Counted from the first letter of the stretch, positions 1-8,111 are shown. The stretch is DNA of 35,234 bases from Bog-159 sp049511415 (GCA_049511415.1 JBEKYC010000075.1:1-35234), one strand, 5' to 3'. Translations and numbers: made by a program. The notes: generated from the sequence alone by a model not told the origin.

Positions 1-1204
1 GCTCAAACTCCTGAATCGCCCGGATCACCCGCGCATGCTCGCCCTCGCTCAGCCCGTTATAAAACGGCAGCCGCAGCAATCGCCCGCTCACATCCTCCGT
101 TACCGGACAGGCGCATGCCTCGCCGCCCAGCTTCAATCCCATCTCCGAAAGATGCAGCGGAAGATAATGAAACACGCTCAAAATGTTCCGCGCCTTCAAG
201 TGCTGGATCAACCGCGTGCGGCTGTCTTCCGATGGCAGCATCAAGTAGAACATGTGATACGACTGCTGGCAATGCGCCGGCACAACCGGCAGCCCCACTC
301 CATAACTCGCCGCCCAATCGCGCAAACGCATGTTATAGCGTTCCCAGATCCGCCGCCGCTTCGCCTGTATGGACTCCCGCGCTTCTAACTGCGCGTATAA
401 GATCGCCGCCAGAATGTCCGAAGGCAGATAACTCGATCCCAGTCCCACCCAGGTGTACTTATCCACTTCGCCGCGCAGAAACCGGCGCCGGTTAGTCCCC
501 TTGTCGCGGATAATCTCCGCCTGGTCCGCCAGGCCGGCATCGTTGATCACCAGCGCGCCGCCTTCGCCGCAGGTGAAATTCTTGGTCTCGTGAAAGCTCT
601 GCGTAGCCAGGCAGCCGAAGGTCCCCAGGTACCGGCCTTGATACTTTCCCATCAGGCCGTGCGCGTTGTCTTCCACCACCCGCACGCCATGCCGCCCCGC
701 CACTTCCAGGATCGCGTCCATCTCGCACCCCACACCCGCATAATGCACCGGCAGGATGGCCCGCGTCCGCGGTGTGATCAAGCTCTCCAGCCGCGACTCG
801 TCCAGATTCAGCGTGTCGGGCCGGATGTCGATGAATACCGGCCGCGCGCCTCGCATCACAAAAGCGCTGGCCGTCGTCACGAACGTGAACGACGGTACGA
901 TCACTTCGTCGCCCGGCTGGATATCCAGCAGCAGCGCCGCCATCTCCAGCGCATGCGTGCACGATGTCGTCAGCAGCACCCTTGGCGCGCCCAGTATCTC
1001 TTCGAGCAGCGCATGGCACATCTTGGTGAAGCGGCCGTTGCCGCTCACGTGCATTTCGTCGATGGCCTGCTGTATGTAAGTGAACTCCGCCCCGGTCTTC
1101 GAAAACCGGTTGAATGGCACATAGGTCGGCGTAACCTCGGCAGCCGGGGAGGCCGGCCACAATGCGCGCTCCAGGCTCGCCAGGTCCGCCTGAATCTCAG
1201 GCAT
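1..1204 (-). CDS. wecE: dTDP-4-amino-4,6-dideoxygalactose transaminase (WecE/RffA-like), 3' end off window
   Basis: PLP-dependent DegT/DnrJ/EryC1/StrS-family sugar aminotransferase, expected to convert a dTDP-4-keto-6-deoxyhexose to the 4-amino sugar. The minus-strand frame is open from ATG 1204 to the left edge, about 401 codons, so nearly the whole protein is present but no stop is seen. Strong WecE signatures are visible: SGNGRFTKMC near residue 54, LLTTSCTHALEMAALLLDIQ near 77, the ED pair at 178-179 and the Schiff-base lysine K208 in SFHETKNFTCGEGG, then RDKGTNRRRFLRGEVDKYTW. The N-terminus is about 25 residues longer than E. coli RffA. The ATG overlaps the stop region of the upstream glycosyltransferase gene by 8 nt, so the two are probably translationally coupled. 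Family assignment is firm; the exact sugar is inference. Confidence 0.9.
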   Translation of the reverse strand, partial: MPEIQADLASLERALWPASPAAEVTPTYVPFNRFSKTGAEFTYIQQAIDEMHVSGNGRFTKMCHALLEEILGAPRVLLTTSCTHALEMAALLLDIQPGDEVIVPSFTFVTTASAFVMRGARPVFIDIRPDTLNLDESRLESLITPRTRAILPVHYAGVGCEMDAILEVAGRHGVRVVEDNAHGLMGKYQGRYLGTFGCLATQSFHETKNFTCGEGGALVINDAGLADQAEIIRDKGTNRRRFLRGEVDKYTWVGLGSSYLPSDILAAILYAQLEARESIQAKRRRIWERYNMRLRDWAASYGVGLPVVPAHCQQSYHMFYLMLPSEDSRTRLIQHLKARNILSVFHYLPLHLSEMGLKLGGEACACPVTEDVSGRLLRLPFYNGLSEGEHARVIRAIQEFE

Positions 1205-2174
1205 GCATCCCCGCTACCAGGCGCGGTGTCGCGCGCTCCACCGGTACGGTAGTCTGCTGCCGCACGGCGTAACCCGGACGGTCCATCATGCGGAAGTGCA
1301 TGCGCGCCAGGTACTCGCCGATAATCCCCAGCGCGAACATCTGCACGCCCGAAAACATGGCGATCAGCGAGGCCAGGAAGGGGAAGCCGGGCACGCTGCC
1401 GCCGCGCATGAAGTAAGTCCCGATTACGAACGCCAGCACCAGGAATCCGAATACCGTGAATACGAACCCGGCCACGCTGGCCACTTGCAGCGGCAATACG
1501 CTGAAGCCGGTCATCATGTTGAACGCGTGCCGGATCAGTTTCCGCAGCGTGTATTGCGATTGGCCCAAGCGCCGCGCATCGTGCCGCACCGTAACCGCCG
1601 CAAACCGCGACGCGCCCCAGGTAAGCAGCACGTCGATCGAAACGAACGGGCCTTGAAAATTCGTGAAGCCGCCGCGCACCTCCGTGCGGAACGCGCGAAA
1701 CGCGCTGGCGTGCCGGGCCGTCTCGGCTCCCACCGCGCTCTGCAGCGCGATCTTGGTCACTTGCGACGCCAGGTCCCGCCACAACCCGTGCTGCTCCCGC
1801 GCCGGCGCGCCGTATACTACGTCGTAGCCTTCCGCCAGCTTCGCCAGTAACTTGGGGATCTCTTCCGGCGGATTCTGCAGATCGTCGTCGATCGTCACTA
1901 CTACCTGGTTGCGCGCCGCCCGGATTCCGCATAGCAGCGCGTTGTGCTGCCCGTAGTTACGCATCAGGTTGATCCCGCGCACAAATACGTAACGCTCGGT
2001 CAACTGGCCGATCGCTTCCCAGCTCCCGTCGTGGCTGCCGTCGTTAACTAGAATCACTTCGAACTGCCTGGCACAAGCCGTCAGCACCGGCTCCAGCCGT
2101 TCGATCAGCAGGTGCAGTCCCGCCGCGCTGTTGTACACCGGTACCACTACCGAAACCGACACTTCGAAATCCAT
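1197..2174 (-). CDS. GT2 polyprenyl-phosphate glycosyltransferase (ArnC/DPM-like)
   Basis: 325 aa membrane-anchored family 2 glycosyltransferase. A GT-A domain occupies about residues 5-235, with the VVVPVYNSAAGL start, VNDGSHDGSW near 43 and the metal-binding DDD at 96-98 in TIDDDLQNPPEEI. Two C-terminal transmembrane helices follow (about 247-277 and 283-311). This layout is that of ArnC/GtrB/dolichol-phosphate-mannose-synthase-like enzymes, which load a nucleotide sugar onto undecaprenyl phosphate at the cytoplasmic membrane face. The gene overlaps wecE downstream and is divergent from a GT39-type glycosyltransferase. The context suggests its donor is the amino sugar made by the WecE-like enzyme; this is inference, not readable from the sequence. 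Confidence 0.88.
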   Translation of the reverse strand: MDFEVSVSVVVPVYNSAAGLHLLIERLEPVLTACARQFEVILVNDGSHDGSWEAIGQLTERYVFVRGINLMRNYGQHNALLCGIRAARNQVVVTIDDDLQNPPEEIPKLLAKLAEGYDVVYGAPAREQHGLWRDLASQVTKIALQSAVGAETARHASAFRAFRTEVRGGFTNFQGPFVSIDVLLTWGASRFAAVTVRHDARRLGQSQYTLRKLIRHAFNMMTGFSVLPLQVASVAGFVFTVFGFLVLAFVIGTYFMRGGSVPGFPFLASLIAMFSGVQMFALGIIGEYLARMHFRMMDRPGYAVRQQTTVPVERATPRLVAGMHA

Positions 2175-2185
2175 GGTTCGGATTC

Positions 2186-2270
2186 AGTTAACCATACCGC
2201 TTCGGCCGGATGCCATGGTGCAAAAGGTTAACTGCGAAATCTCAAGGAAGTTATCCCTTTGGAGTTAACC
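2186..2270. promoter_or_regulatory. Three AGTTAACC octamers in a divergent intergenic region
   Basis: The octamer AGTTAACC occurs at 2186-2193 (plus), 2226-2233 (minus) and 2263-2270 (plus), spaced 40 and 37 bp start to start. All lie between the divergently transcribed glycosyltransferase genes. An AT-containing octamer three times in 85 bp of GC-rich DNA suggests a regulator-binding array. No regulator can be named. Confidence 0.45.
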
Positions 2271-2317
2271 AAAGTAGATATCCAGGGAAGCATAACCACG
2301 GTTTACTATGTGGGAAC

Positions 2318-3871
2318 GTGCGCCTGTTGAACTCCTGCCGGAACTATGCCGCCCGGGCCGCCGACCGTATTGAGGCCGGCAAGTACTTCTTTCTCTATTG
2401 TCTGCTGATGTTATGCGCCACCGTGTCAGCTGTGCATGCCGGCTCCAAGGCTCTCTGGTACGACGAGTTATTCACTTACTACATGTCCCACTTGCCCAGC
2501 ATGGCGGCTGTGTGGGCCGGTCTGAAGCAGGGCGCGGACCTGAATCCGCCGCTCCTGTACCTCGCTACCCGCGCCTCTTTCCGCCTGTTCGGCGATGGTC
2601 CCATCGCGTCCCGCCTGCCGGCCATGATCGGCTTTCTGGTCATGACTGTCTGCCTCTTCCGCTTCGTCTCCCGCCGCGCCAATGGTCTCTACGGTCTCGT
2701 GGCTGCCGTATTCCCCTGGATCACCGGCGCCGCCCGCTATGCCTACGAGGCTCGCGCCTATGGAATGGTTCTGGGATTCTCCGCCCTTGCCCTGGTTTGC
2801 TGGCAGACCGCGTGTGAGAAAAATCGCCGCACGTGGGCACTGTTCGCCCTCAGCCTTGCCATAGCTGGCGCTCTGATGAGTCACTGCTATGCCGTGCTCT
2901 TATTCGTTCCGCTGTGCCTGGGTGAGTTCGTGCGTACGCTCGGGGCCCGTCGTGTGGATTGGCCGGTGTGGCTGGCCATCGCCGCGCCCATGCCGCTGGT
3001 GGTCACCTATCTGCCATTGATGCATGCCAACAGCGGCTTCGCGTTCCACAATGCAAAATTTGAGCCCCGCGGCTCGTCCTTGTGGGAATTCTGCATCATG
3101 GTCCTGGGCCCGGCCGTCTGGACCTGGCTCGCCGGATTCGCCGCCATCCTGTTCCCTGCCCGCCGTGAGGAACCGCATCCCGATGCCGCGCCCGCGCAAA
3201 TCCCCGCGCACGAGTGGGCCGCCGCCGCCGGATTCATCGCCATCCCGGTCTGCGTCGTGGTGTTAGCCTTGGCCCTCACGCACGTCTTTGAAACCCGCTA
3301 CGGCCTGCCGGCAGTCATCGGATTCGCCATCGCCTTCACCTTCCTGGCCTACACCCGTACGGCCAACCGCGGCATCACGGGCGCGCTCCTGATAGCCCTC
3401 TTTCTGGCGGGTTTTCTGACGAATTCATTCTGGGCGCCTCCCGACGATACCACCCAGTCGCTCGCCATCCGCGGCCTGGCTCCCGATCAGGTGGAAAAAG
3501 AACTGCCCTTCGTCATCGGCAACGCCACCCTCTTCCTCCAGGTGGATCATTACGCCAAACCGGACTTGTCCTCCCGCCTGTTCCTCTTGCGCGACCCCCG
3601 CGCCGCGCTCCGCTATACCGGCAGCAACGTTTTCGACGATGGCTATCCCATCCTGCGCCGCTGGTTCCCCATCCGCGGCCGCATCGAGGATTATGATCGC
3701 TTCGTCACCACCCACGAGCGCTTCATGGTCTTCGGCCCCATGCACGATCCACTCGACTGGCTGATCTTCAAGCTGGTGGATGACGGCGCGCAGATGAATT
3801 TCCGCGGCCAGTTCGGCGACAGTCTGCTCTTTGAGGTAGTCCCCAAAACCGCGCTAAGCGCCCGGAACTGA
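2318..3871 (+). CDS. GT39/ArnT-like polytopic membrane glycosyltransferase
   Basis: Polytopic membrane protein resembling the PMT/ArnT/RgtA-D group, which transfers sugars from polyprenyl-phosphate donors on the periplasmic side. Just after the first membrane segment it has WYDELFTYY, matching the acidic first-loop motif of this superfamily. NPPLLYLATRASFRLFG and ARYAYEARAYGM follow, as commonly seen in these proteins, with about ten hydrophobic segments and a soluble C-terminal part of about 120 residues. The open frame reaches back to ATG 2210, but those first 36 residues look non-coding and would cover the AGTTAACC array, so I prefer GTG 2318 (517 aa); the start is uncertain. It is convergent with the downstream epimerase gene, 12 bp away. 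Confidence 0.8.
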   Translation: MRLLNSCRNYAARAADRIEAGKYFFLYCLLMLCATVSAVHAGSKALWYDELFTYYMSHLPSMAAVWAGLKQGADLNPPLLYLATRASFRLFGDGPIASRLPAMIGFLVMTVCLFRFVSRRANGLYGLVAAVFPWITGAARYAYEARAYGMVLGFSALALVCWQTACEKNRRTWALFALSLAIAGALMSHCYAVLLFVPLCLGEFVRTLGARRVDWPVWLAIAAPMPLVVTYLPLMHANSGFAFHNAKFEPRGSSLWEFCIMVLGPAVWTWLAGFAAILFPARREEPHPDAAPAQIPAHEWAAAAGFIAIPVCVVVLALALTHVFETRYGLPAVIGFAIAFTFLAYTRTANRGITGALLIALFLAGFLTNSFWAPPDDTTQSLAIRGLAPDQVEKELPFVIGNATLFLQVDHYAKPDLSSRLFLLRDPRAALRYTGSNVFDDGYPILRRWFPIRGRIEDYDRFVTTHERFMVFGPMHDPLDWLIFKLVDDGAQMNFRGQFGDSLLFEVVPKTALSARN

Positions 3872-3883
3872 GTTCCTCCAAAG

Positions 3884-4960
3884 CTACACCAGCGCGTGCT
3901 TCAGTACCGCCTCGTTCCCCCGAATCCACTGGAAAATATCCGTCAGCGTCTTCCGTGCATCCCGCGCCGGCTGCCACCCCTTCACCGCCGTCAGCCGCCC
4001 ATGATCCGTGAAATAAATCCGCACGTCCGCCGGACGCGTCTCCGCCACTGCCGCGATCGCCAGCTTGTTCCCGGTGATCTCTTCGCACAGCCGCGTGGTC
4101 TCTTTAAGCGACAGGCTGAACTCCAACCCGCCGCCCACGTTGAACAGCCGCCCCTGATACGTTTCGAAGTTGCCGATCTGCTCCACCAGTAGTTCGCAGA
4201 AATCGTCGATATGCAAAAAGTCCCGCACCTGCCGCCCGCTCCCGTCAAATCCTATATAAGAAAGGTTCCGCCGGAAATAGTGCGCCGCCATCCATAGCGC
4301 GATCACCCCCTGGTCGGTCTTGGCCATCTGCCACGGCCCCGTCAGAATCCCGCAGCGGTTGATCAGATACCGGAACCCGTAAGCGTCCGCGTACTCGGTC
4401 ACCAGCAGTTCGCCCGCCAGCTTCGTCATGCCATAAAGCGAACGCGCGCCGTCCAGCGGGAAATCTTCCCGGATCCCCGCCGCCGATACGCCCGGCACGT
4501 TCTGCGCCGCCGCAAGCTGGAAACGGTCCGGCCCTTCCTCGTAAGCCAGCTCGTTCAGAAGCCGATATGGGTAGATCCGGCTGGTGGAAATGAACACAAA
4601 ATCCGCCTTCACCAGCCGCGCCAGTTCCAGGCAGTGATAACACCCCGTCAAATTCGTGTCGATCACATACGCCGGCGATCCGCCATATCCGGCCATCGGC
4701 GAAGGCTCCGCCGAGCACTCCACAATCAGGTCCGGAGGCTCCCCCAGGCTCGTCAAGTCGGCCAGGGACCGTATGTCCCCGTGGACGAACTTCACCCCCG
4801 CTTCGAGCAGCCGCCCCACGTTCAATTCCGACCCGCGCCGATGCAGGTTGTCGAACGCCGTCACTGTCATCCGCGGGTAGCTCTTCTTGAGCGCCAGCGA
4901 AAAATTCGACCCCACGAAACCGGCGCCCCCGGTGATCAGGACGTGCTCATGCATCGGCAT
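3884..4960 (-). CDS. NAD-dependent sugar epimerase/dehydratase (CDP-paratose 2-epimerase-like SDR)
   Basis: 358 aa extended short-chain dehydrogenase/reductase. The N-terminal NAD-binding motif ITGGAGFVGSN (9-19) and an active site with Ser/Thr at 125-127 and Y176-GMT-K180 are present. AEPSPMAGYGGSPAYVIDTN and the later GPWQMAKTDQGVIALWMA and QVRDFLHIDD resemble RfbE/CDP-tyvelose epimerases more than GalE. It would modify a nucleotide-activated deoxysugar in the cytoplasm. It belongs functionally with the wecE/glycosyltransferase locus but is separated from it by the convergent GT39 gene. Starts at ATG 4960 and ATG 4954 are both possible. The subfamily is fairly sure; the substrate is inferred. 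Confidence 0.82.
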   Translation of the reverse strand: MPMHEHVLITGGAGFVGSNFSLALKKSYPRMTVTAFDNLHRRGSELNVGRLLEAGVKFVHGDIRSLADLTSLGEPPDLIVECSAEPSPMAGYGGSPAYVIDTNLTGCYHCLELARLVKADFVFISTSRIYPYRLLNELAYEEGPDRFQLAAAQNVPGVSAAGIREDFPLDGARSLYGMTKLAGELLVTEYADAYGFRYLINRCGILTGPWQMAKTDQGVIALWMAAHYFRRNLSYIGFDGSGRQVRDFLHIDDFCELLVEQIGNFETYQGRLFNVGGGLEFSLSLKETTRLCEEITGNKLAIAAVAETRPADVRIYFTDHGRLTAVKGWQPARDARKTLTDIFQWIRGNEAVLKHALV

Positions 4961-4988
4961 ATCAGTGTTTCAGTGTAACAATAGAGAT

Positions 4989-5558
4989 ATGGCGCGCATC
5001 GAGGGGATCGCCGACCAGCAAGCCAGCCTGTTCACCCGCGCCGTCTATGGCGCCACCCGCCGCAAGCTCGGCCGCGTGCCCGAGTCTGTGCGTATCACCG
5101 CATACCAGCCGCGCCTGCTCGCGGCCCTCGGCGGCATGGAGCTGGCGCAGGAAGGCATGCGCTCCGTCGATCCGTCCTTGGAAGCCCTGGTCGACCTCAA
5201 AACCGCTACCCTGATCGGCTGCCCGTTCTGAATCGATATCGGTTCTGCCGTTGGCAGAAAAGCGGGAGTGACCGAGGCCAAACTGATGGCCTTGGCGCAA
5301 TTTGAAACCAGCCCGGAATTCAGCGAGATTGAAAAACTGGCCCTGCGCTACGCCGTCGCCATGACGGCCACGCCAGTCGACGTCCCCGACGAATTATTCG
5401 CCGCCTTGCGCGCGCATTTTGACGATCGCCAGTTGGTCGAATTGACCGCCGCCATCGCCTGGGAGAATTTCCGCGCCCGCTTCAATCACGCCTTCGGCTG
5501 CGAAGCGGAGGGTTTTTCCGAAGGCGCGTTCTGTCCGCTGCCGGTTCCCCAAAAGTGA
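4989..5558 (+). CDS. AhpD-like/carboxymuconolactone decarboxylase family selenoprotein (TGA at codon 81)
   Basis: The frame from ATG 4989 to the TGA at 5556-5558 encodes 189 residues with one internal TGA at 5229-5231. Both sides of that TGA are in one frame and together give a full-length CMD/AhpD-like protein: an N-terminal KLGRVPESVRITAYQPRLL block, LVDLKTATLIGCPF, then IDIGSAVGRKAGVTEAKL and ELTAAIAWENFRARFNHAFG. The TGA stands exactly where the family has the second cysteine of CxxC, giving C78-P-F-U81, and a SECIS-like hairpin starts 12 nt after it. I therefore read it as selenocysteine in a thiol-redox or peroxidase-type protein. A nonsense-mutated pseudogene is the alternative, but it would not predict the hairpin. 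It is divergent from the epimerase gene 28 bp away and convergent with the HDOD gene. Confidence 0.82.
5229..5259 (+). promoter_or_regulatory. In-frame UGA (Sec) codon and bacterial SECIS-like hairpin
   Basis: TGA 5229-5231 is followed by a perfect 7-bp stem, TTCTGCC (5243-5249) with GGCAGAA (5253-5259), closing a 3-nt loop GTT (5250-5252). The loop begins 18 nt after the TGA and its first base is G. Known bacterial SECIS elements place a short apical loop with an early G roughly 16-37 nt after the UGA, and this fits. Selenocysteine incorporation itself is inference. Confidence 0.75.
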
Positions 5559-5561
5559 GCC

Positions 5562-6614
5562 TCACTTCACCGCGAAATACACCAGCGCCACAATCAGCAC
5601 CGTAAAAAACAAGCCGATGCCCACCAGCATCAGCAGTTCGCGCGGCAGAGACTTTCCTTCGTTCGGATCGGGTAGGTGCAGCTTGGCCAGTTCGTCGGTG
5701 TGCAACCCGGCTTCTTCCGCGGGCTCGGGCGCCGGCGCAAATGCTTCCATCGGAGCCCCGTCCGGATCGCCGTAGAAGTGAATCCGCCGCTCCACGGTCT
5801 CCCGCCAGTGGTCGGCATCCATCCGGAACCGCTTCGCCAGCAGGGGCGGCAGGCTTGCCTGGATCTCCTCCGGCGAACTTGCCTGGAGCGGCTCCACTAC
5901 CCAAAATCCCAAACTGTCCGCCAGCCGGCACCCTAGATGCACCAGCGTCAGCAAATCCACTTCGGAATTGTTCTGCGGATCGTGATGCCGCGCCGCCACA
6001 ATCTGGAAATCCGGCGGCAGATTCCACTGCTCCGCCAGTACCCGCCCCGCCGCGCAATGATCCATGCCCAGCGTTTGGCTTTCGCAATCCAACAATTCCA
6101 GCGCGTTCCGCCCCGCGTCCCGCAGCAGCTCGGCATACTCCTTCGGATACGCCAACAGCAGCCCCAACCGCCCCACGTCGTGCAGCAGACCGGCGGTGTA
6201 AGCCCGGTCTTCAAACGCCCCGCAGTTGTGCGCCAGCTCGTCGGTGAGCAGCGCGCACGCCAGCATGTGCCGCCAGCACCGCGACAACTCTTCAATGTGC
6301 AGCACCGCCTTCATGTGGTTCGACGTAGCCACGGTCATGCTCAAGGCCCGCACGCGCCGCAGACCCAGCACCACCAGCGCCGATTGCAGCGAATCGATCT
6401 GGCCGCGATACCCGAATAGCGGCGAATTGGCCACCTTCAGGATCTGCGCCGAAAACGCCGGATCGGAGGAAATGAGCGCCACCAGTTCCCGGATCTCGAC
6501 ATCGTCTCGCGCGAGCAGATCCAACAATCGCAACACGATCGGTGGAAATGCGGGAATTCTGGCCAGCAGCCCCTTCCGGTCGGTTTGTACCAAAGCCCCG
6601 GAACCCTGGCCCAT
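5562..6614 (-). CDS. HDOD-domain protein with C-terminal membrane anchor
   Basis: 350 aa. Residues about 15-215 form an HDOD domain (LARIPAFPPIVLRLLDLL, SSDPAFSAQILKVANSPLFG, and AGLLHDVGRLGLLL with H145-D146). HDOD proteins are signalling or regulatory relatives of HD phosphohydrolases, often without proven catalysis. A Pro/Glu-rich linker (about 280-325) leads to one hydrophobic helix at about 327-349, so the protein is probably tail-anchored with the HDOD domain in the cytoplasm. It is convergent with the selenoprotein gene (3-bp gap) and divergent from the MFS gene. The role is unknown. Confidence 0.85.
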   Translation of the reverse strand: MGQGSGALVQTDRKGLLARIPAFPPIVLRLLDLLARDDVEIRELVALISSDPAFSAQILKVANSPLFGYRGQIDSLQSALVVLGLRRVRALSMTVATSNHMKAVLHIEELSRCWRHMLACALLTDELAHNCGAFEDRAYTAGLLHDVGRLGLLLAYPKEYAELLRDAGRNALELLDCESQTLGMDHCAAGRVLAEQWNLPPDFQIVAARHHDPQNNSEVDLLTLVHLGCRLADSLGFWVVEPLQASSPEEIQASLPPLLAKRFRMDADHWRETVERRIHFYGDPDGAPMEAFAPAPEPAEEAGLHTDELAKLHLPDPNEGKSLPRELLMLVGIGLFFTVLIVALVYFAVK

Positions 6615-6655
6615 ATCTGTCTCATCGGCCGCAATCCGAAACCTTCCCCCCGGGA

Positions 6656-6685
6656 TTTATCCGTGTTTATCCGTGTTCATCTGTG
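6656..6685. repeat. Three tandem 10-bp units between divergent genes
   Basis: TTTATCCGTG (6656-6665), TTTATCCGTG (6666-6675) and TTCATCTGTG (6676-6685) stand head to tail in the 117-bp region between the HDOD and MFS genes. The last unit is followed by GCC. I recall similar ATCCGTGTTCATCTGTGG strings between genes of several soil bacteria, but this cannot be checked here. Confidence 0.7.
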
Positions 6686-6731
6686 GCCAAAACCCTGTTT
6701 CCCCCGACAGGGAAAGCTATCATCGGAAGGA

Positions 6732-7985
6732 ATGGCCGCCGACTTCATTTCCCTCCTGCGGCACAACCGCAACTACCGCTATACGTGGCTCGGCCAGATA
6801 GTCAGCGAAACCGGCGATTATTTCAATAACATCGCCGTTTTCAGCCTGGTAATGTCGGTCTCCGGATCCGGCCTGGTCGTCAGCGCCGTCATGCTCTCCC
6901 GCGCCATCCCCGCCGTGCTCGCCGGACCCGTCGCCGGCGTCATCCTCGACCGCTTCGACCGCCGCCGCATCATGCTCGCCAGTGACCTCGTCCGCGCCGT
7001 CGTGGCCCTCGCCTTCATCCTCACCGTGCGTCATCCCGCCGCCTGGCTCCTCTACGCCCTCAGCGCGCTCCTCATGTTCGCTTCGCCCTTTTTCACCAGC
7101 GGACGCGCCGCCATCCTGCCCGTCATCGCCAGTCCCGCCGAATTGCACACCGCCAACTCCTTGACCCAAACTACCCAATGGGCCACCCTCACCGCCGGCA
7201 CCCTGCTCGCCGGTTTCGCCGTCGCGCGCCTCGGTTTCGCCTGGGCCTTCGTCATCAATTCGCTCTCCTTCGTTTTCTCCGCCTTCGCCGTCTGGCAATT
7301 ACACACGCCCGAAGGCTTTGTTCCCGCGCGCGGGCATGCCCAAACCGGAATGGTCCGCCCCTGGCGCGAATACGTCGCCGGCCTCGCCTACATACGCGCC
7401 ACACCACTGGTCTTCTGGATCGGCATGATTTCCGTCGGATGGGCCATGGGCGGCGGCGCGGCCCAAATCCTCTTCGCTCTCTTCGGCCAGCAGGTGTTCG
7501 CCCGCGGCGCGGCCGGCATCGGCACCATCTGGGGTTTCGCCGGCGTCGGCCTGCTCATCGGCGGATGGCTCGGCCACATCGCCGGCCGCCGCGCCACTTA
7601 TGCCGGCTACAAGCGCACGATTTCCATTGCCTATCTCAGTCACGGCCTGGCTTACGTGGCCTTCAGCCAGATGCATAACTACGCCCTCGCGCTCGCCTCC
7701 ATCTGTCTCTCCCGCGTCGGCATGGCCATCAGCTCCGTGCTGAATTACTCCCAATTACTGCGTCACACGCCCGATCAATTTCGCGGCCGCGTCTTCTCCA
7801 CTATGGAATCCCTTCGCTGGTCGGTCATGATCCTGTCGATGGCCGCCGCCGGCATCGCCTCGCAGTATTTCAGCCCCCGCATCATCGGCGCCGTGGCCGG
7901 CATCCTCGGCTCACTCACCGCCGTCGCCTGGGCGTGGGCCGATGCCACCGGCCGCATCCCGGAGCCTGCGCCCCAGTCACCGTAG
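6732..7985 (+). CDS. Major facilitator superfamily transporter (EntS/MFS_3-like)
   Basis: 417 aa with 10-12 hydrophobic segments, in the inner membrane. The start LLRHNRNYRYTWLGQIVSETGDYFNNIA is typical of the EntS/macrolide-efflux-like MFS branch. The A-loop motif is seen as GVILDRFDRRRIMLASD (about residues 70-86). The later GLLIGGWLGHIAGRR and RGRVFSTMESLRW match the second half of the fold. ATG 6732 follows GGAAGG very closely; the open frame continues upstream to 6585 but includes the tandem repeat and is unlikely to be translated. The substrate cannot be told; drug or metabolite export is usual for the branch. Confidence 0.85.
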   Translation: MAADFISLLRHNRNYRYTWLGQIVSETGDYFNNIAVFSLVMSVSGSGLVVSAVMLSRAIPAVLAGPVAGVILDRFDRRRIMLASDLVRAVVALAFILTVRHPAAWLLYALSALLMFASPFFTSGRAAILPVIASPAELHTANSLTQTTQWATLTAGTLLAGFAVARLGFAWAFVINSLSFVFSAFAVWQLHTPEGFVPARGHAQTGMVRPWREYVAGLAYIRATPLVFWIGMISVGWAMGGGAAQILFALFGQQVFARGAAGIGTIWGFAGVGLLIGGWLGHIAGRRATYAGYKRTISIAYLSHGLAYVAFSQMHNYALALASICLSRVGMAISSVLNYSQLLRHTPDQFRGRVFSTMESLRWSVMILSMAAAGIASQYFSPRIIGAVAGILGSLTAVAWAWADATGRIPEPAPQSP

Positions 7986-8004
7986 ACCGGGAGAACGGAA
8001 AAAC

Positions 8005-8094
8005 ACCCGCGAGCTCGTTTCTCCGCCTTACGTCATCGTCTATCGGCTGAAGCAAGACGTCGCTGAAATTCTTTACATTTGGCATGATCGCAGG
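8005..8094 (+). pseudogene. C-terminal remnant of a ParE/RelE-type toxin
   Basis: About 30 codons after the MFS stop encode TREL-VSPPYVIVYRL and DVAEILYIWHDRR. This matches the C-terminal strand block of ParE-family toxins, which usually read xREL-xxxPYxIxYR-xxxxxxILxIxH. No start, N-terminal half or partner antitoxin is present. The frame then runs directly into the decayed purA copy at 8112. I take it as a dead fragment left by an earlier toxin-antitoxin insertion. Confidence 0.6.
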
Positions 8095-8111
8095 ACTGGC
8101 GCTAGCCTAAT

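Noticed and set aside
3864..3876. GGAAC-TGA-GTTCC stem between convergent genes as a terminator
   Set aside because: The stem is only 5 bp, overlaps the stop codon and has no T-tract.
4989..5231. Reading the AhpD-like gene as a simple nonsense pseudogene or as two genes
   Set aside because: The downstream half keeps perfect family sequence in the same frame, the stop is exactly at a Cys position, and a SECIS-like hairpin follows.
5229..5231. TGA read as Trp by a variant genetic code
   Set aside because: TGA ends many genes in the window, including the ATGA overlaps at 12577-12580, 18678-18681 and 27822-27825.
6656..6685. CRISPR array
   Set aside because: Units are 10 bp, contiguous and without spacers; no cas gene is present.
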